The notes below the pieces were generated by a model. That model saw only the letters and a list, made by a program, of their open reading frames with translations, had not been told where the DNA came from and did no database searches. 45,423 nucleotides of DNA from an uncultured Metabacillus sp. (lineage in GTDB: Bacteria > Bacillota > Bacilli > Bacillales > Bacillaceae). Of this stretch, positions 35,906-44,553 are shown one piece after another. The DNA lies in the NCBI RefSeq assembly GCF_947503125.1, contig NZ_CANNCR010000036.1, forward strand, positions 1-45,423, given 5' to 3'. Made by a program: the position numbers and the translations under genes. Every line of letters starts with the position of its first letter. Position 1 is the stretch's first letter.

Positions 35906-35950
35906 CGAACATACATTCTATTATACGCGATTTCACCGAAAATATGTTCG
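35906..35950 (-). promoter_or_regulatory. Promoter flanked by two LexA-like boxes
   Basis: On the minus strand TATAAT lies between CGAACATATTTTCG (35937-35950, upstream) and AGAATGTATGTTCG (35906-35919, just downstream). Each matches the Bacillus SOS box CGAACRNRYGTTYC at about 12 of 14 positions in one orientation. The -35 is poor. Confidence 0.55.
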
Positions 35951-36098
35951 GTTTTTTATATAAAAGAAAGCAGAAATATTTTCTACTTTCCTTACCTAGT
36001 TTTGCCATATTTTTTCCTCTAAAAACGTATGATGATAAAAAGAAAATTTTTAAAGGATTTATTTATTCAATTATTAACTTTTGAAAGGGGAGAAGGTA

Positions 36099-36377
36099 AT
36101 GACTGAGCAGGAAAAGGTGAAATTAATTCAAGAAATAACAGAGGATATCATTCGTCTTTCTGTTAAAGATCATCAAGAGAAAAGAAGAAGTGAACAGGAA
36201 AAAGCAGTTGAATTACTAGCTAGAGCTTTATATGATTTTTCGGTTATGTACCTATCACCACAGACAAACCATGAAGAAGCCCTTAAAGGGACACTTGCAA
36301 AAGTAAAGATTGCTTATAATACTCTTGAGCGGATCAAAACAACTAAGCTGCATGTTACAAGAATAAATCAAACTTAA
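36099..36377 (+). CDS. 92-residue helical protein, unknown
   Basis: A charged, probably all-helical cytosolic protein. It starts MTEQEKVKLIQEITEDIIRL, with KDHQEKRRSEQEKAVELLARAL in the middle. No motif or membrane segment was seen. ATG at 36099 has GGGGAGAAGG just upstream. The longer TTG frame from 36081 starts before that site and is unlikely. Confidence 0.6.
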   Translation: MTEQEKVKLIQEITEDIIRLSVKDHQEKRRSEQEKAVELLARALYDFSVMYLSPQTNHEEALKGTLAKVKIAYNTLERIKTTKLHVTRINQT

Positions 36378-36477
36378 AAAGTTACCTGGTAAATGATCAG
36401 AGGGGTTGAATTGTTCATAAGGATAGGATGATATAACTAAATAAGAACATATGTTCCAATCTTGTTTCGGTTTATGA

Positions 36478-36483
36478 TACAAT
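36478..36483 (+). promoter_or_regulatory. Extended -10 of the toxin mRNA
   Basis: TATGATACAAT: a TGn extension directly before TACAAT, with no good -35. Start of transcription would be near 36490. Confidence 0.5.
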
Positions 36484-36537
36484 AAGGATACAGTCAAATG
36501 GATCAAACAAGCCCCTAGTGAAGGGGGGTGATGCCTG

Positions 36538-36621
36538 TTGACCATTTATGAAAGCTTAGTCGCTATGTTTAGTTTTGCTTCCTTGATAGTAGCTATATTA
36601 GCCTTTTCACAAAAAAAATAG
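36538..36621 (+). CDS. TxpA/Fst-like type I toxin (holin-like)
   Basis: A 27-residue peptide beginning MTIYESLVAMFSFASLIVAI and ending in FSQKK. It is the pattern of the small membrane toxins of type I systems (TxpA, BsrG/E, Fst, 'putative holin-like toxin'). It has a short N-terminal stretch, one membrane helix with LIVAIL, and a charged lysine tail. The start is TTG at 36538. AAGGGGGGTGA lies upstream and could pair strongly with the ribosome. The ATG at 36531 is out of frame. A predicted antisense RNA overlaps its 3' end. Confidence 0.82.
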   Translation: MTIYESLVAMFSFASLIVAILAFSQKK

Positions 36622-36638
36622 ACCTTGGCCAGGTCTAT
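36611..36638 (-). terminator. Terminator of the antisense RNA
   Basis: On the minus strand ATAGACCT pairs with AGGTCTAT around TGGCC (plus reading), followed by eight Ts. That T run is the complement of the As encoding the toxin's two C-terminal lysines. Confidence 0.8.
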
Positions 36639-36706
36639 AAAACATTATCGTTAGATCCAATTTTGACTGTAGACTGTGGATGCGGCAACATCCACGGTCA
36701 TTACTT
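36612..36706 (-). ncRNA. Predicted antitoxin antisense RNA (RatA/RNAII-like)
   Basis: A predicted RNA of about 95 nt, convergent with the toxin gene. The promoter is an extended -10 (TGC-TATAAT, 36713-36718 on the minus strand). It passes through the hairpin 36672-36699 (GACTGTGGATG with CATCCACGGTC) and ends at the terminator inside the toxin's last codons. It would overlap the toxin mRNA tail and block or degrade it. The ends are estimates. Confidence 0.65.
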
Positions 36707-36775
36707 AAATATATTATAGCATAAAGATAAATATGATACAGCAAACTTCTATGATGAATGCAGGGAACCTTTTTC

Positions 36776-37201
36776 TTATTCAAGATTTAATTTTTTTAAT
36801 AATGGAGAAAAAACATATTCAATATCAAAAAACATGGGATTATTTTCATCATTATAAAGAATAATTTTACCTTCATTCTTTGTTTCGGGAATGTATAACA
36901 ACAGAACCTCACTTACAATATCTTCAAACCATTTGTTTTTAACTTTTATCGATTTTGTAAGCGGAATTTTTATTAAATACCCTTTCTTTGGAATTGGATT
37001 TGCTTGTACGGTTACTCTTTTAATTGATCGTATTGCCTTTTGTATCTCCGCATCTATTTCCTCTGAGCTCTCAATCTCCTTAATGATATTGCTTGTTTCA
37101 ATATCCAAAACCTTAATTTTCAGATTCTCTGCATTGATTTGCTGTTTGTCGAAAATGAAAAAGCAAAGAAATAGCAGCATAATCTTTATTGCTTTTTTCA
37201 T
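36776..37201 (-). CDS. Secreted protein of 141 residues, unknown
   Basis: Has a cleavable-looking signal peptide (MKKAIKIMLLFLCFFIFDKQQINA). A mature part of about 117 residues rich in alternating beta-like segments follows (IKIPLTKSIKVKNKWFEDIVSEVLLLYIPE). No cysteines remain after the signal. GAGGTGA lies 7 nt before the ATG. I do not recognise it. Confidence 0.65.
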   Translation of the reverse strand: MKKAIKIMLLFLCFFIFDKQQINAENLKIKVLDIETSNIIKEIESSEEIDAEIQKAIRSIKRVTVQANPIPKKGYLIKIPLTKSIKVKNKWFEDIVSEVLLLYIPETKNEGKIILYNDENNPMFFDIEYVFSPLLKKLNLE

Positions 37202-37372
37202 AATTTATTCACCTCTAGTTTATCGTTCCCAATTTATTCGATCCTTACAAATAACAATTTTCATTATAGTAAAAAAGCTTGAAGGTAAGTGTTTTTATCA
37301 TGCTTCGGGTTTGGTATCATAAATGTCAAGTGATAATTCCGCTATTTTTTTCTACATAAAGCGACAAATTCA

Positions 37373-37401
37373 TTGACGTTCTTTGTGAACTCTTGTACGA
37401 T
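37373..37401 (+). promoter_or_regulatory. Promoter of glcT
   Basis: TTGACG (37373-37378), a 17-nt spacer and TACGAT (37396-37401). Confidence 0.7.
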
Positions 37402-37435
37402 GAGAAAGATTGAATGAAAAGGAGCTGTGGATTTC

Positions 37436-38275
37436 GTGAAGGAGTCCTTTCAAATAAAAAAAGCATTAAATAATAATGTATTAATTGCCCATCATCATTC
37501 TTTTGGTGAGGTTGTTTTAATTGGTAAGGGAATCGGCTTTGGTAAAAAGAAAGACGACATCCTTGAAGAAAATCGATTTGAAAAAATGTTTGTGTTAACA
37601 AATCAAAAGGAACAGGAACAATATAAAAAGCTATTAACGGATATTGATGAAGATATGCTTGATGTGGTACAGGATGTGATCCGATATATATCCGATCGTG
37701 TTGAGCATCCGTTAAATGAACATATTCATATTGCCTTAACAGATCACATCACGTTTGCGTTAAAGCGTTTACAGCAAGGGATGGATTTAAAAAATCCATT
37801 TTTAATTGAAACGAAATCTCTTTATCCTTTTGAATTTCAGCTTGCAACAGAAGTCATTGAACGCCTTAATAAAAAACTGAATGTCAAGCTGCCCGATGGG
37901 GAAATTGGATTTATAGCTTTACACATTCATAGTTCCATTACAAATAAACCGCTTTCAGAAGTAAACCAATATTCTCAGTTAATTAGCCGCTTAACAGATG
38001 TCATTGAGGATTCATTAAAAATAAAAGTGGATCGGGAAAGTGTGAATTATTTAAGGCTGGTTCGGCATCTTCGGTACACGATTGAAAGAGTTAATACAGG
38101 TGAAACAGTTGCTGAACCCGAAAAATTAGCTTTTTTGTTGAAAAATGAATATCCTCTATGCTACAATACCTCTTGGAAAATGATTAAAGTGATGCAACAG
38201 GCGTTAAAGAAACCAGTCTATGAAGCAGAAGCTGTGTATTTAACCATGCATTTATATCGATTAACAAATAAATGA
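37436..38275 (+). CDS. glcT: GlcT, RNA-binding antiterminator of ptsG
   Basis: A 279-residue BglG-family antiterminator. The N-terminal RNA-binding CAT domain (residues 1-60, IKKALNNNVLIAHHHSFGEVVLIGKGIGFGK by segments) is followed by two PRDs. PRD1 has NEHIHIALTDHI and FIALHIHSS; PRD2 has YLRLVRHLRYTIERV. PRD1 phosphorylation by EII-Glc inactivates it when glucose is absent. GTG at 37436 matches the B. subtilis N terminus. The GTG at 37427 is only 2 nt from AAGGAG. Confidence 0.93.
   Translation: MKESFQIKKALNNNVLIAHHHSFGEVVLIGKGIGFGKKKDDILEENRFEKMFVLTNQKEQEQYKKLLTDIDEDMLDVVQDVIRYISDRVEHPLNEHIHIALTDHITFALKRLQQGMDLKNPFLIETKSLYPFEFQLATEVIERLNKKLNVKLPDGEIGFIALHIHSSITNKPLSEVNQYSQLISRLTDVIEDSLKIKVDRESVNYLRLVRHLRYTIERVNTGETVAEPEKLAFLLKNEYPLCYNTSWKMIKVMQQALKKPVYEAEAVYLTMHLYRLTNK
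38138..38167 (+). promoter_or_regulatory. Possible ptsG promoter inside the end of glcT
   Basis: TTGAAA (38138-38143), an 18-nt spacer with a TGC extension, and TACAAT (38162-38167). It would give a leader that includes the RAT. It may be fortuitous. Confidence 0.35.
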
Positions 38276-38290
38276 AGATACGATGCGTTT

Positions 38291-38400
38291 CACGTGTTAC
38301 TGATTCGATCAGGCATGAGTGAACAAGAAGTGTTTTTATTTGCTATTTTGGGGAAGTATACCTATTAGCGGATAAACCTCTGTTCACCATGCCTTTTTTA
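38291..38400 (+). promoter_or_regulatory. ptsG RAT antiterminator and overlapping terminator
   Basis: The RAT hairpin occupies 38291-38321 (CACGTGTTACTGATTC then GATCAGGCATGAGTG), matching the known B. subtilis ptsG GlcT target. The terminator pairs AGGCATGAGTGAAC (from 38311) with GTTCACCATGCCT (38382-38394), followed by TTTTTT. The two overlap at 38311-38321, so GlcT binding to RAT prevents termination. Confidence 0.94.
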
Positions 38401-38517
38401 TTTGTTTTTACCTTTTTATATCTGTACTAATGTAAACGGTCAAAAAATTTATAAAGCTCTTGTTCAATGGTTTTTAACTGCTAGTTGTCACTAAAAAAGT
38501 AATGGAGGTTAACTATC

Positions 38518-40623
38518 ATGTTTAAAAATGCATTTGGCGTCCTGCAAAAAATTGGACGTGCACTCATGTTGCCGGTTGCTTTATTGCCTGCTGCAGGTCT
38601 TTTATTAGCATTAGGCAATGCTTTGCAAAATGAGACATTAATTGAAATAGCGCCATTTTTAACTAGCGATTGGGTTGTATTAATCGCGAGTGTTATGGAG
38701 AATGCTGGTAATATTGTTTTCTCAAATTTACCGGTATTATTTGCTGTCGGTGTTGCCATCGGTCTTGCTAATGGTGATGGGGTTGCAGGCATTGCTGCAT
38801 TAATTGGATACCTAATCATGAATGTTACGATGAGTAGTATTTTAAAAGGTTTAGGTGTTATGCCGACAGATTCAGCTGCACTAGGAGAATTTTTAGCAGC
38901 TAATAGTGCTGCATATGGGAATGTACTCGGAATTCCTACCTTGCAAACAGGGGTTTTCGGTGGAATAATTGTCGGTGTTTTAGCTTCCTATATGTACAAT
39001 AAGTTCTTTACAATTGAATTGCCGCAATATTTAGGTTTCTTTGCCGGCAAACGATTTGTACCAATAGCAACAGCTGCTTCAGCTGTCGTTCTTGGAATTA
39101 TTATGTATTTCATTTGGCCGCCAATTCAATCAGGCTTAAATGCATTCTCAACAAATTTGTTGGATGCTAATAGAACGTTAGCAGCATTTATTTTTGGGGT
39201 GATCGAACGTTCCCTTATTCCATTTGGGTTACATCACATTTTCTATTCCCCGTTCTGGTTTGAATTTGGTTCATATGTGAACGCTGCAGGCGATACAGTC
39301 CGTGGTGACCAAACGATCTTCTTTAACCAAATTAAAGATGGAGTACAGGATTTAACTGCAGGTACATTTATGACTGGTAAATTCCCATTCATGATGTTCG
39401 GTTTACCTGCTGCTGCATTAGCGATTTATCATGAGTCAAAACCTGAAAATAAAAAAATTGTAGCTGGTTTAATGGGGTCTGCTGCATTAACTTCTTTTTT
39501 AACTGGTATTACAGAACCTCTTGAATTCTCATTCTTGTTTGTCGCACCAGTGTTATTTGGAATTCATGCTATCTTTGCTGGTTTATCCTTTATGACAATG
39601 CATCTATTGGATGTAAAAATCGGGATGACATTCTCAGGGGGATTAATTGACTTTTTGTTATTTGGAGTATTGAACCCGCAAACAAATTGGTGGCTAGTGA
39701 TTCCAGTTGGTTTAGTGCTTGCGGTCATTTACTATTTTGGTTTCCGCTTTGCGATACGCAAATGGAATCTTGCAACACCTGGACGTGAAGCTGCAGATGT
39801 TGAAACAGCTGATGAAGGTGAAACAAAAGGAGCTTCTGATGATTTGCCAGTCCAAATTTTACAATCATTAGGTGGACAAGAGAATATCAAACATCTTGAT
39901 GCATGTATCACACGTTTACGTGTAACAGTTAATGACGCAAAAGAAGTTGATAAAAACCGTTTGAAAAAGCTTGGAGCTTCAGGAGTATTAGAAGTTGGAA
40001 ACAATATTCAAGCCATTTTTGGACCTAAGTCAGATAATCTAAAAACACAAATTCAGGATGTTATGGCCGGTAAAAAGCCAAGAGCAACAAAAACACACTC
40101 TCAAACTCAAGAAGTTCAAGAACAAGTAGAAGATGTAGTGGCAGATGGCTTGAAAAATGATGTGGCAGATGAAACATTCGTATCTCCACTTACAGGTGAA
40201 TTGAAAGACATTACCGAAGTTCCTGACCAAGTATTTTCAGGCAAAATGATGGGAGACGGGTTTGCTATTTTACCTGATAATGGAACTGTTGTATCACCAG
40301 TTAATGGTAAAATCTTAAATGTTTTCCCAACCAAACATGCGATTGGTATTCAGTCTGACGGAGGAAAAGAAATTTTAATTCACTTCGGTATAGATACAGT
40401 TAACCTTAAAGGTGAAGGCTTTGAAGCATTTGTTCAAGAAGGTGACATTGTTGAACAAGGACAAAAATTACTTGAAGTTGACCTTGACTATGTGAAACAA
40501 CATGCACCTACAACAATGACACCAATTGTGTTTACCAACTTAAAAGAAGGTCAATCCATTAAATTACAAACTAAAGGCAAGGTAAGTGCAAAGGATGATA
40601 ATATCATTTCGATTGAAGATTAA
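38518..40623 (+). CDS. ptsG: PtsG, glucose-specific EIICBA of the PTS
   Basis: A 701-residue membrane permease that imports and phosphorylates glucose. The EIIC membrane domain (about residues 1-420) includes [16 protein letters not shown] has the phosphocysteine Cys463 in [14 protein letters not shown]-rich linker follows, then EIIA with the phosphohistidine His622 in [10 protein letters not shown]. The domain order C-B-A matches B. subtilis PtsG. GGAGG is 9 nt upstream. Confidence 0.96.
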   Translation: MFKNAFGVLQKIGRALMLPVALLPAAGLLLALGNALQNETLIEIAPFLTSDWVVLIASVMENAGNIVFSNLPVLFAVGVAIGLANGDGVAGIAALIGYLIMNVTMSSILKGLGVMPTDSAALGEFLAANSAAYGNVLGIPTLQTGVFGGIIVGVLASYMYNKFFTIELPQYLGFFAGKRFVPIATAASAVVLGIIMYFIWPPIQSGLNAFSTNLLDANRTLAAFIFGVIERSLIPFGLHHIFYSPFWFEFGSYVNAAGDTVRGDQTIFFNQIKDGVQDLTAGTFMTGKFPFMMFGLPAAALAIYHESKPENKKIVAGLMGSAALTSFLTGITEPLEFSFLFVAPVLFGIHAIFAGLSFMTMHLLDVKIGMTFSGGLIDFLLFGVLNPQTNWWLVIPVGLVLAVIYYFGFRFAIRKWNLATPGREAADVETADEGETKGASDDLPVQILQSLGGQENIKHLDACITRLRVTVNDAKEVDKNRLKKLGASGVLEVGNNIQAIFGPKSDNLKTQIQDVMAGKKPRATKTHSQTQEVQEQVEDVVADGLKNDVADETFVSPLTGELKDITEVPDQVFSGKMMGDGFAILPDNGTVVSPVNGKILNVFPTKHAIGIQSDGGKEILIHFGIDTVNLKGEGFEAFVQEGDIVEQGQKLLEVDLDYVKQHAPTTMTPIVFTNLKEGQSIKLQTKGKVSAKDDNIISIED

Positions 40624-40654
40624 TTTGAATTTTCAATAAGATAAAACTTGTTTT

Positions 40655-40683
40655 TTGATTTGGGACTGATAAAATAGTATTTT
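40655..40683 (+). promoter_or_regulatory. Candidate ptsHI promoter
   Basis: TTGATT (40655-40660), a 17-nt spacer and TATTTT (40678-40683). It would allow ptsHI expression independent of glucose-induced antitermination. Confidence 0.5.
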
Positions 40684-40718
40684 GTAGAATAATGTAACTA
40701 AAAGGAGATTGATGAAAA

Positions 40719-40985
40719 ATGGCAGAAAAAACATTTACAGTAACAGCAGAAACAGGAATTCACGCACGTCCAGCAACAGTTTTAGTACAAACAGCTAGTA
40801 AATATGATGCAGATGTTAACTTAGAATATAACGGCAAAACAGTTAATCTAAAATCAATCATGGGTGTTATGTCTTTAGGAATTCCTCAAGGATCTCAAAT
40901 TAAGATCACTGCAGCTGGTTCAGATGCAGACGATGCAATTGCTGGCATCGAAGAAACACTGAAAAAAGAAGGGCTTGGCGAATAA
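40719..40985 (+). CDS. ptsH: HPr, phosphocarrier protein
   Basis: An 88-residue PTS carrier. His15 in [10 protein letters not shown] takes phosphate from enzyme I. Ser46 in [11 protein letters not shown] is the HPr kinase site used in CcpA-mediated catabolite repression. AAAGGAG is upstream. The stop shares one base with the ptsI start (TAATG). Confidence 0.97.
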   Translation: MAEKTFTVTAETGIHARPATVLVQTASKYDADVNLEYNGKTVNLKSIMGVMSLGIPQGSQIKITAAGSDADDAIAGIEETLKKEGLGE

Positions 40986-42706
40986 TGAGTGCAAACCTAA
41001 AAGGGATTGGAGCTTCTGCTGGTATTGCAATTGCAAAAGCATACCGCCTGGAGGAACCAGAACTTAAGATCGAAAAGATAGAAGTCACAGATAAAGAAGC
41101 TGAAAAGCAACGATTTGAACAAGCGATTAGTCAATCAAAAGCTGAGCTTGAAAAAATTAAAGAACATGCAAATCGTGAACTAGGCGCGGATAAAGCAGAA
41201 ATCTTTGCTGCTCATTTACTCGTCTTAAGCGACCCGGAGCTGCTTAACCCTGTTGAGGACAAGATTAGCACTGAGGGTGTAAATGCTGAATTTGCAATGA
41301 AAGAAACAGCTGATATGTTTGTTTCAATGTTTGAAGCTATGGATAACGAATACATGAAAGAGCGTGCTGCTGATATTCGTGATGTGACGAAACGTGTTAT
41401 CGCACATTTACTAGGCGTTCAAATTCCAAATCCAAGCTTAATTTCTGAAGAAGTAGTGATTATTGCTGAAGACTTGACACCTTCTGATACTGCACAATTA
41501 AATCGTCAATACGTAAAAGGATTTACCACTGATATTGGAGGTCGTACTTCACATTCAGCTATCATGGCTCGCTCAATGGAAATTCCAGCGGTCGTAGGTA
41601 CGAAACAAGCAACCTCTTCTATTGAAAATGGTGTAATGGTCATTGTTGACGGACTTGATGGAGATGTCATTATCGATCCCGCGCCAGAAGTCATTGCTCA
41701 ATACGAAGAGAAAAAAGCAAAATATGAAGCACAAAAAGCAGAGTGGGCAAAGCTTGTTAATGAGCCAACCCTATCTAAAGATGGAATGCATGTAGAATTA
41801 GCTGCTAATATTGGTACACCTGAGGATGTAAAAGGTGTAGTAGAAAATGGCGGAGAGGCTGTCGGCCTTTATCGTACAGAGTTCCTTTACATGGGCAGAG
41901 ACCAACTTCCAACAGAGGACGAGCAATTTGATGCTTATAAAACAGTTCTAGAAAGAATGGAAGGAAAGCCGGTCGTTGTTCGTACACTAGACATTGGCGG
42001 TGACAAGGAGCTTCCGTACTTAAATCTTCCTAAAGAAATGAATCCATTCTTAGGCTTCAGAGCGATTCGTTTATGTTTAGAAGAGCAGGATATTTTCCGT
42101 ACACAATTGCGTGCATTATTACGTGCAAGCAGTTACGGAAATCTAAAAATAATGTTTCCAATGATTGCTACAGTTTCTGAATTTAGAGAAGCAAAAGCGA
42201 TTCTTTTAGAAGAAAAAGAAAAGCTAGTTGCAAATGGTGTGCAAATATCTGATTCAATTGAAATTGGTATGATGGTTGAAATTCCATCAACAGCAGTAAT
42301 GGCAGATCAATTTGCAAAAGAGGTTGACTTCTTTAGCATTGGAACAAATGATTTAATTCAATACACAATGGCTGCAGACCGTATGAATGAACGTGTATCA
42401 TACTTATATCAACCATATAATCCAGCGATTCTTCGCTTAATTTCAATGGTGATCGATGCTGCTCATAAGGAAGGAAAATGGGCTGGCATGTGTGGGGAAA
42501 TGGCAGGAGATCCAGTTGCCATCCCATTATTACTTGGTCTAGGACTAGATGAGTTCTCTATGAGTGCTACATCCATCCTTCCGGCACGTTCACAAATTAA
42601 AGATCTTTCTAAAGCAGAAGCACAAAGCTTTAAAGAGAAAGTGTTAGCAATGACAACAACCGAAGAAGTTGTTGCATTTGTAAAAGAAACCTTTAAAATT
42701 TCATAA
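40985..42706 (+). CDS. ptsI: Enzyme I of the PTS
   Basis: A 573-residue cytosolic PEP-protein phosphotransferase that phosphorylates HPr. The active histidine His190 is in [15 protein letters not shown]. The C-terminal TIM barrel has the PEP-binding motifs [22 protein letters not shown] and CGEMAGDP. It is coupled to ptsH by a 1-nt overlap. Confidence 0.97.
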   Translation: MSANLKGIGASAGIAIAKAYRLEEPELKIEKIEVTDKEAEKQRFEQAISQSKAELEKIKEHANRELGADKAEIFAAHLLVLSDPELLNPVEDKISTEGVNAEFAMKETADMFVSMFEAMDNEYMKERAADIRDVTKRVIAHLLGVQIPNPSLISEEVVIIAEDLTPSDTAQLNRQYVKGFTTDIGGRTSHSAIMARSMEIPAVVGTKQATSSIENGVMVIVDGLDGDVIIDPAPEVIAQYEEKKAKYEAQKAEWAKLVNEPTLSKDGMHVELAANIGTPEDVKGVVENGGEAVGLYRTEFLYMGRDQLPTEDEQFDAYKTVLERMEGKPVVVRTLDIGGDKELPYLNLPKEMNPFLGFRAIRLCLEEQDIFRTQLRALLRASSYGNLKIMFPMIATVSEFREAKAILLEEKEKLVANGVQISDSIEIGMMVEIPSTAVMADQFAKEVDFFSIGTNDLIQYTMAADRMNERVSYLYQPYNPAILRLISMVIDAAHKEGKWAGMCGEMAGDPVAIPLLLGLGLDEFSMSATSILPARSQIKDLSKAEAQSFKEKVLAMTTTEEVVAFVKETFKIS

Positions 42707-42715
42707 TGAATCTTT

Positions 42716-42743
42716 TAGGACAGGTATTATACCTGTCCTTTTT
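42716..42743 (+). terminator. Terminator of ptsHI
   Basis: AGGACAGGT pairs with ACCTGTCCT around ATTAT, followed by TTTTT. Confidence 0.93.
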
Positions 42744-42762
42744 AACGATTTATTTCTTTTTT

Positions 42763-42864
42763 GTGTCCAGATTCATGTGCCATCGGCTAAATGGTCTATT
42801 CAAATAGAAATTGAATGTAATTCCTATTCGCCTTATGATTGTGCCTTGCTCTTTTCTTATGTTC
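42763..42864 (+). repeat. Interspersed intergenic repeat, copy B
   Basis: Begins GTGTCCAG and shares GCCATCGGC with copy A. It also has TCAAATAGAAATTGAA (15 of 16) and a 24-nt block around TTCCTATTCGCCTTATG (22 of 24). Its central hairpin is shorter than in copy A. It lies between the ptsI terminator and splA. Confidence 0.7.
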
Positions 42865-42924
42865 AAATTTTTTTCAATTGGACAACCTATTCTAGAATGA
42901 ACTAATTTTGAAGGGAAGGTCCAA

Positions 42925-43167
42925 ATGGAACATAATCATTTTCAAATCGGGGAAGAGGTTTATGTGATCTATCGAAACCCGCATGCAGTAAATGTAGCAA
43001 ATATCGAAAAAGCAGAAGTTGTGAGGCATCCAAAAAATCCGAATGAGCTGGCTTTGTTTCTTTATGATGCATACCATCCATTAGAAGAGGAAGATGCTGT
43101 ATTCTCAAGTTATGCTGAAGCAGAAAAGCTTTATAATCAATTATTTGATTATCAGCAATATGATTAA
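42925..43167 (+). CDS. splA: SplA, TRAP-like regulator of splB
   Basis: An 80-residue protein resembling B. subtilis SplA, a small TRAP-related negative regulator of spore photoproduct lyase. It begins MEHNHFQIGEEVYVIYRNPHA, a beta-rich pattern, with an acidic C terminus. GGGAAGG lies upstream. It immediately precedes splB, with a hairpin between. Confidence 0.87.
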   Translation: MEHNHFQIGEEVYVIYRNPHAVNVANIEKAEVVRHPKNPNELALFLYDAYHPLEEEDAVFSSYAEAEKLYNQLFDYQQYD

Positions 43168-43188
43168 TTTGAAATTTCTTACTGATTA

Positions 43189-43239
43189 ATAAAAAAGAGA
43201 TATGGAAAGGTTAATCACATAATATGTCTTTCTTTTTTA
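43189..43239 (+). promoter_or_regulatory. Hairpin between splA and splB, possible attenuator
   Basis: AAAAAAGAGA pairs with TCTTTCTTTTTT (one 2-nt bulge), leaving a loop of about 26 nt. The six-T run directly precedes the AGGAG site of splB. It could be a weak terminator or attenuator acting on splB. Confidence 0.4.
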
Positions 43240-43249
43240 GGAGATGGTA

Positions 43250-44281
43250 GTGTTGATAAAACCTTTTGTTCCACAATTAGTTTATATCGAACCGAGAGCA
43301 CTAGAGTATCCTCGTGGAGTTGAATTGAAACAAAAGTTTGAAGAAATGGGGTTGGAGATTAGGGAAACAACTTCCCATAATCAAGTGCGAAATATACCTG
43401 GTAATAATCATCTTCAGCAATACCGGTCAGCAAAATCTACTTTAGTCATTGGTGTTAGAAAAACACTTGAATTTGACAGCTCAAAGCCTTCTGCAGAATA
43501 TGCTATTCCTCTCGCTACAGGATGTATGGGCCACTGTCATTATTGTTATTTGCAAACGACAATGGGCAGTAAGCCTTATATACGGACTTATGTTAATGTA
43601 GATGAGATTCTTGACCAAGCACAAAAGTATATGGAAGAGCGTAGTCCGCAAATGACCCGTTTCGAAGCTTCATGTACGTCAGATATTGTCGGAATTGATC
43701 ATTTAACACATTCATTAAAGGCAGCGATTGAATTTTTCGGTCAAACGGATATGGGAAGGCTGCGCTTTGTAACTAAATTTCATCATGTTGATCATCTATT
43801 AGATGCAAAACATAATGGAAAAACCAGGTTTCGTTTCAGTATAAACGCCGATTATGTGATTAAAAATTTTGAACCGGGTACTTCTCCATTAGAGCAGAGA
43901 ATTGAGGCAGCTGTAAAGGTGGCGAAAGCAGGTTATCCGTTAGGGTTTATTGTTGCACCAATTTATATACACGAAAATTGGCAGGAAGGCTACAAGACAT
44001 TATTTGAAAAGCTCAATGCCCATCTTCCAGCAGATGTTCGCGATGATATCACCTTTGAAATGATCCAGCATAGATTTACAAAACCAGCAAAACGTGTGAT
44101 TCAAAAAAACTATCCGAAAACAAAGTTGGAGTTAAATGAAGAAGAAAGAAGATACAAATGGGGAAGATATGGAATAGGGAAATACATCTATCCAAAGGAT
44201 CAGGAACAAGAACTCCGTGAAACACTTGAAGGCTATGTCGATGATTATTTTCCAAATGGTAAGGTTGAATATTTCACATAA
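43250..44281 (+). CDS. splB: SplB, spore photoproduct lyase
   Basis: A 343-residue radical SAM enzyme that reverses the thymine spore photoproduct during germination. The cluster motif CMGHCHYC gives Cys92, Cys96 and Cys99. Cys142 in EASCTSDIVG is the position of the catalytic cysteine. Nearly the whole chain follows B. subtilis SplB. GTG at 43250 is chosen because AGGAG then lies 6 nt upstream and the numbering is within one residue of B. subtilis; the ATG at 43244 abuts that site. Confidence 0.96.
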   Translation: MLIKPFVPQLVYIEPRALEYPRGVELKQKFEEMGLEIRETTSHNQVRNIPGNNHLQQYRSAKSTLVIGVRKTLEFDSSKPSAEYAIPLATGCMGHCHYCYLQTTMGSKPYIRTYVNVDEILDQAQKYMEERSPQMTRFEASCTSDIVGIDHLTHSLKAAIEFFGQTDMGRLRFVTKFHHVDHLLDAKHNGKTRFRFSINADYVIKNFEPGTSPLEQRIEAAVKVAKAGYPLGFIVAPIYIHENWQEGYKTLFEKLNAHLPADVRDDITFEMIQHRFTKPAKRVIQKNYPKTKLELNEEERRYKWGRYGIGKYIYPKDQEQELRETLEGYVDDYFPNGKVEYFT

Positions 44282-44310
44282 TATGGCATCAGTAGTTTTT
44301 ACTCAAGACG

Positions 44311-44340
44311 GTCCTCACAAAGAATGTGGGGACTTGTCCT
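44311..44340 (+). terminator. Probable terminator of splAB
   Basis: GTCCTCAC (44311-44318) pairs with GTGGGGAC (44326-44333), followed by a T-rich but interrupted tail. A second inverted repeat, GCATTTGT/ACAAATGC (44375-44411), follows with no T run. The rest of the gap up to 44553 shows nothing else. Confidence 0.55.
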
Positions 44341-44553
44341 TCTTCTTAAATTCCCCTCTAAATAACTTACAAAAGCATTTGTATCCAAACCATAACTTTT
44401 TGAACAAATGCCTCAATTAACTTGTTCTGACTATTCGAATGATAGCTGGGCATGTTCTTTCAACACTATATTCAAGTTTTCAGGATTCTTTAGTTAAAGC
44501 TTTATAAAGGAAATGGTAAAATAAACGTATCTTTACATAAGGGGTGTTTAACA

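Noticed and set aside
35931-35958. CCGAA-TTCGG followed by six Ts as a plus-strand terminator
   Set aside because: The stem is only 5 bp and no plus-strand gene ends within 700 nt. The LexA-like reading fits the minus-strand promoter better, though the alternative is not excluded.
36531-36551. ATG at 36531 as start of the toxin
   Set aside because: Out of frame with the toxin; it reads six codons and stops. The TTG at 36538 gives the family-like peptide.
36891-37322. A 143-codon open frame on the plus strand
   Set aside because: Antisense to the secreted-protein gene at 36776-37201, no ribosome binding site, and the minus-strand gene has both a signal peptide and a good site.
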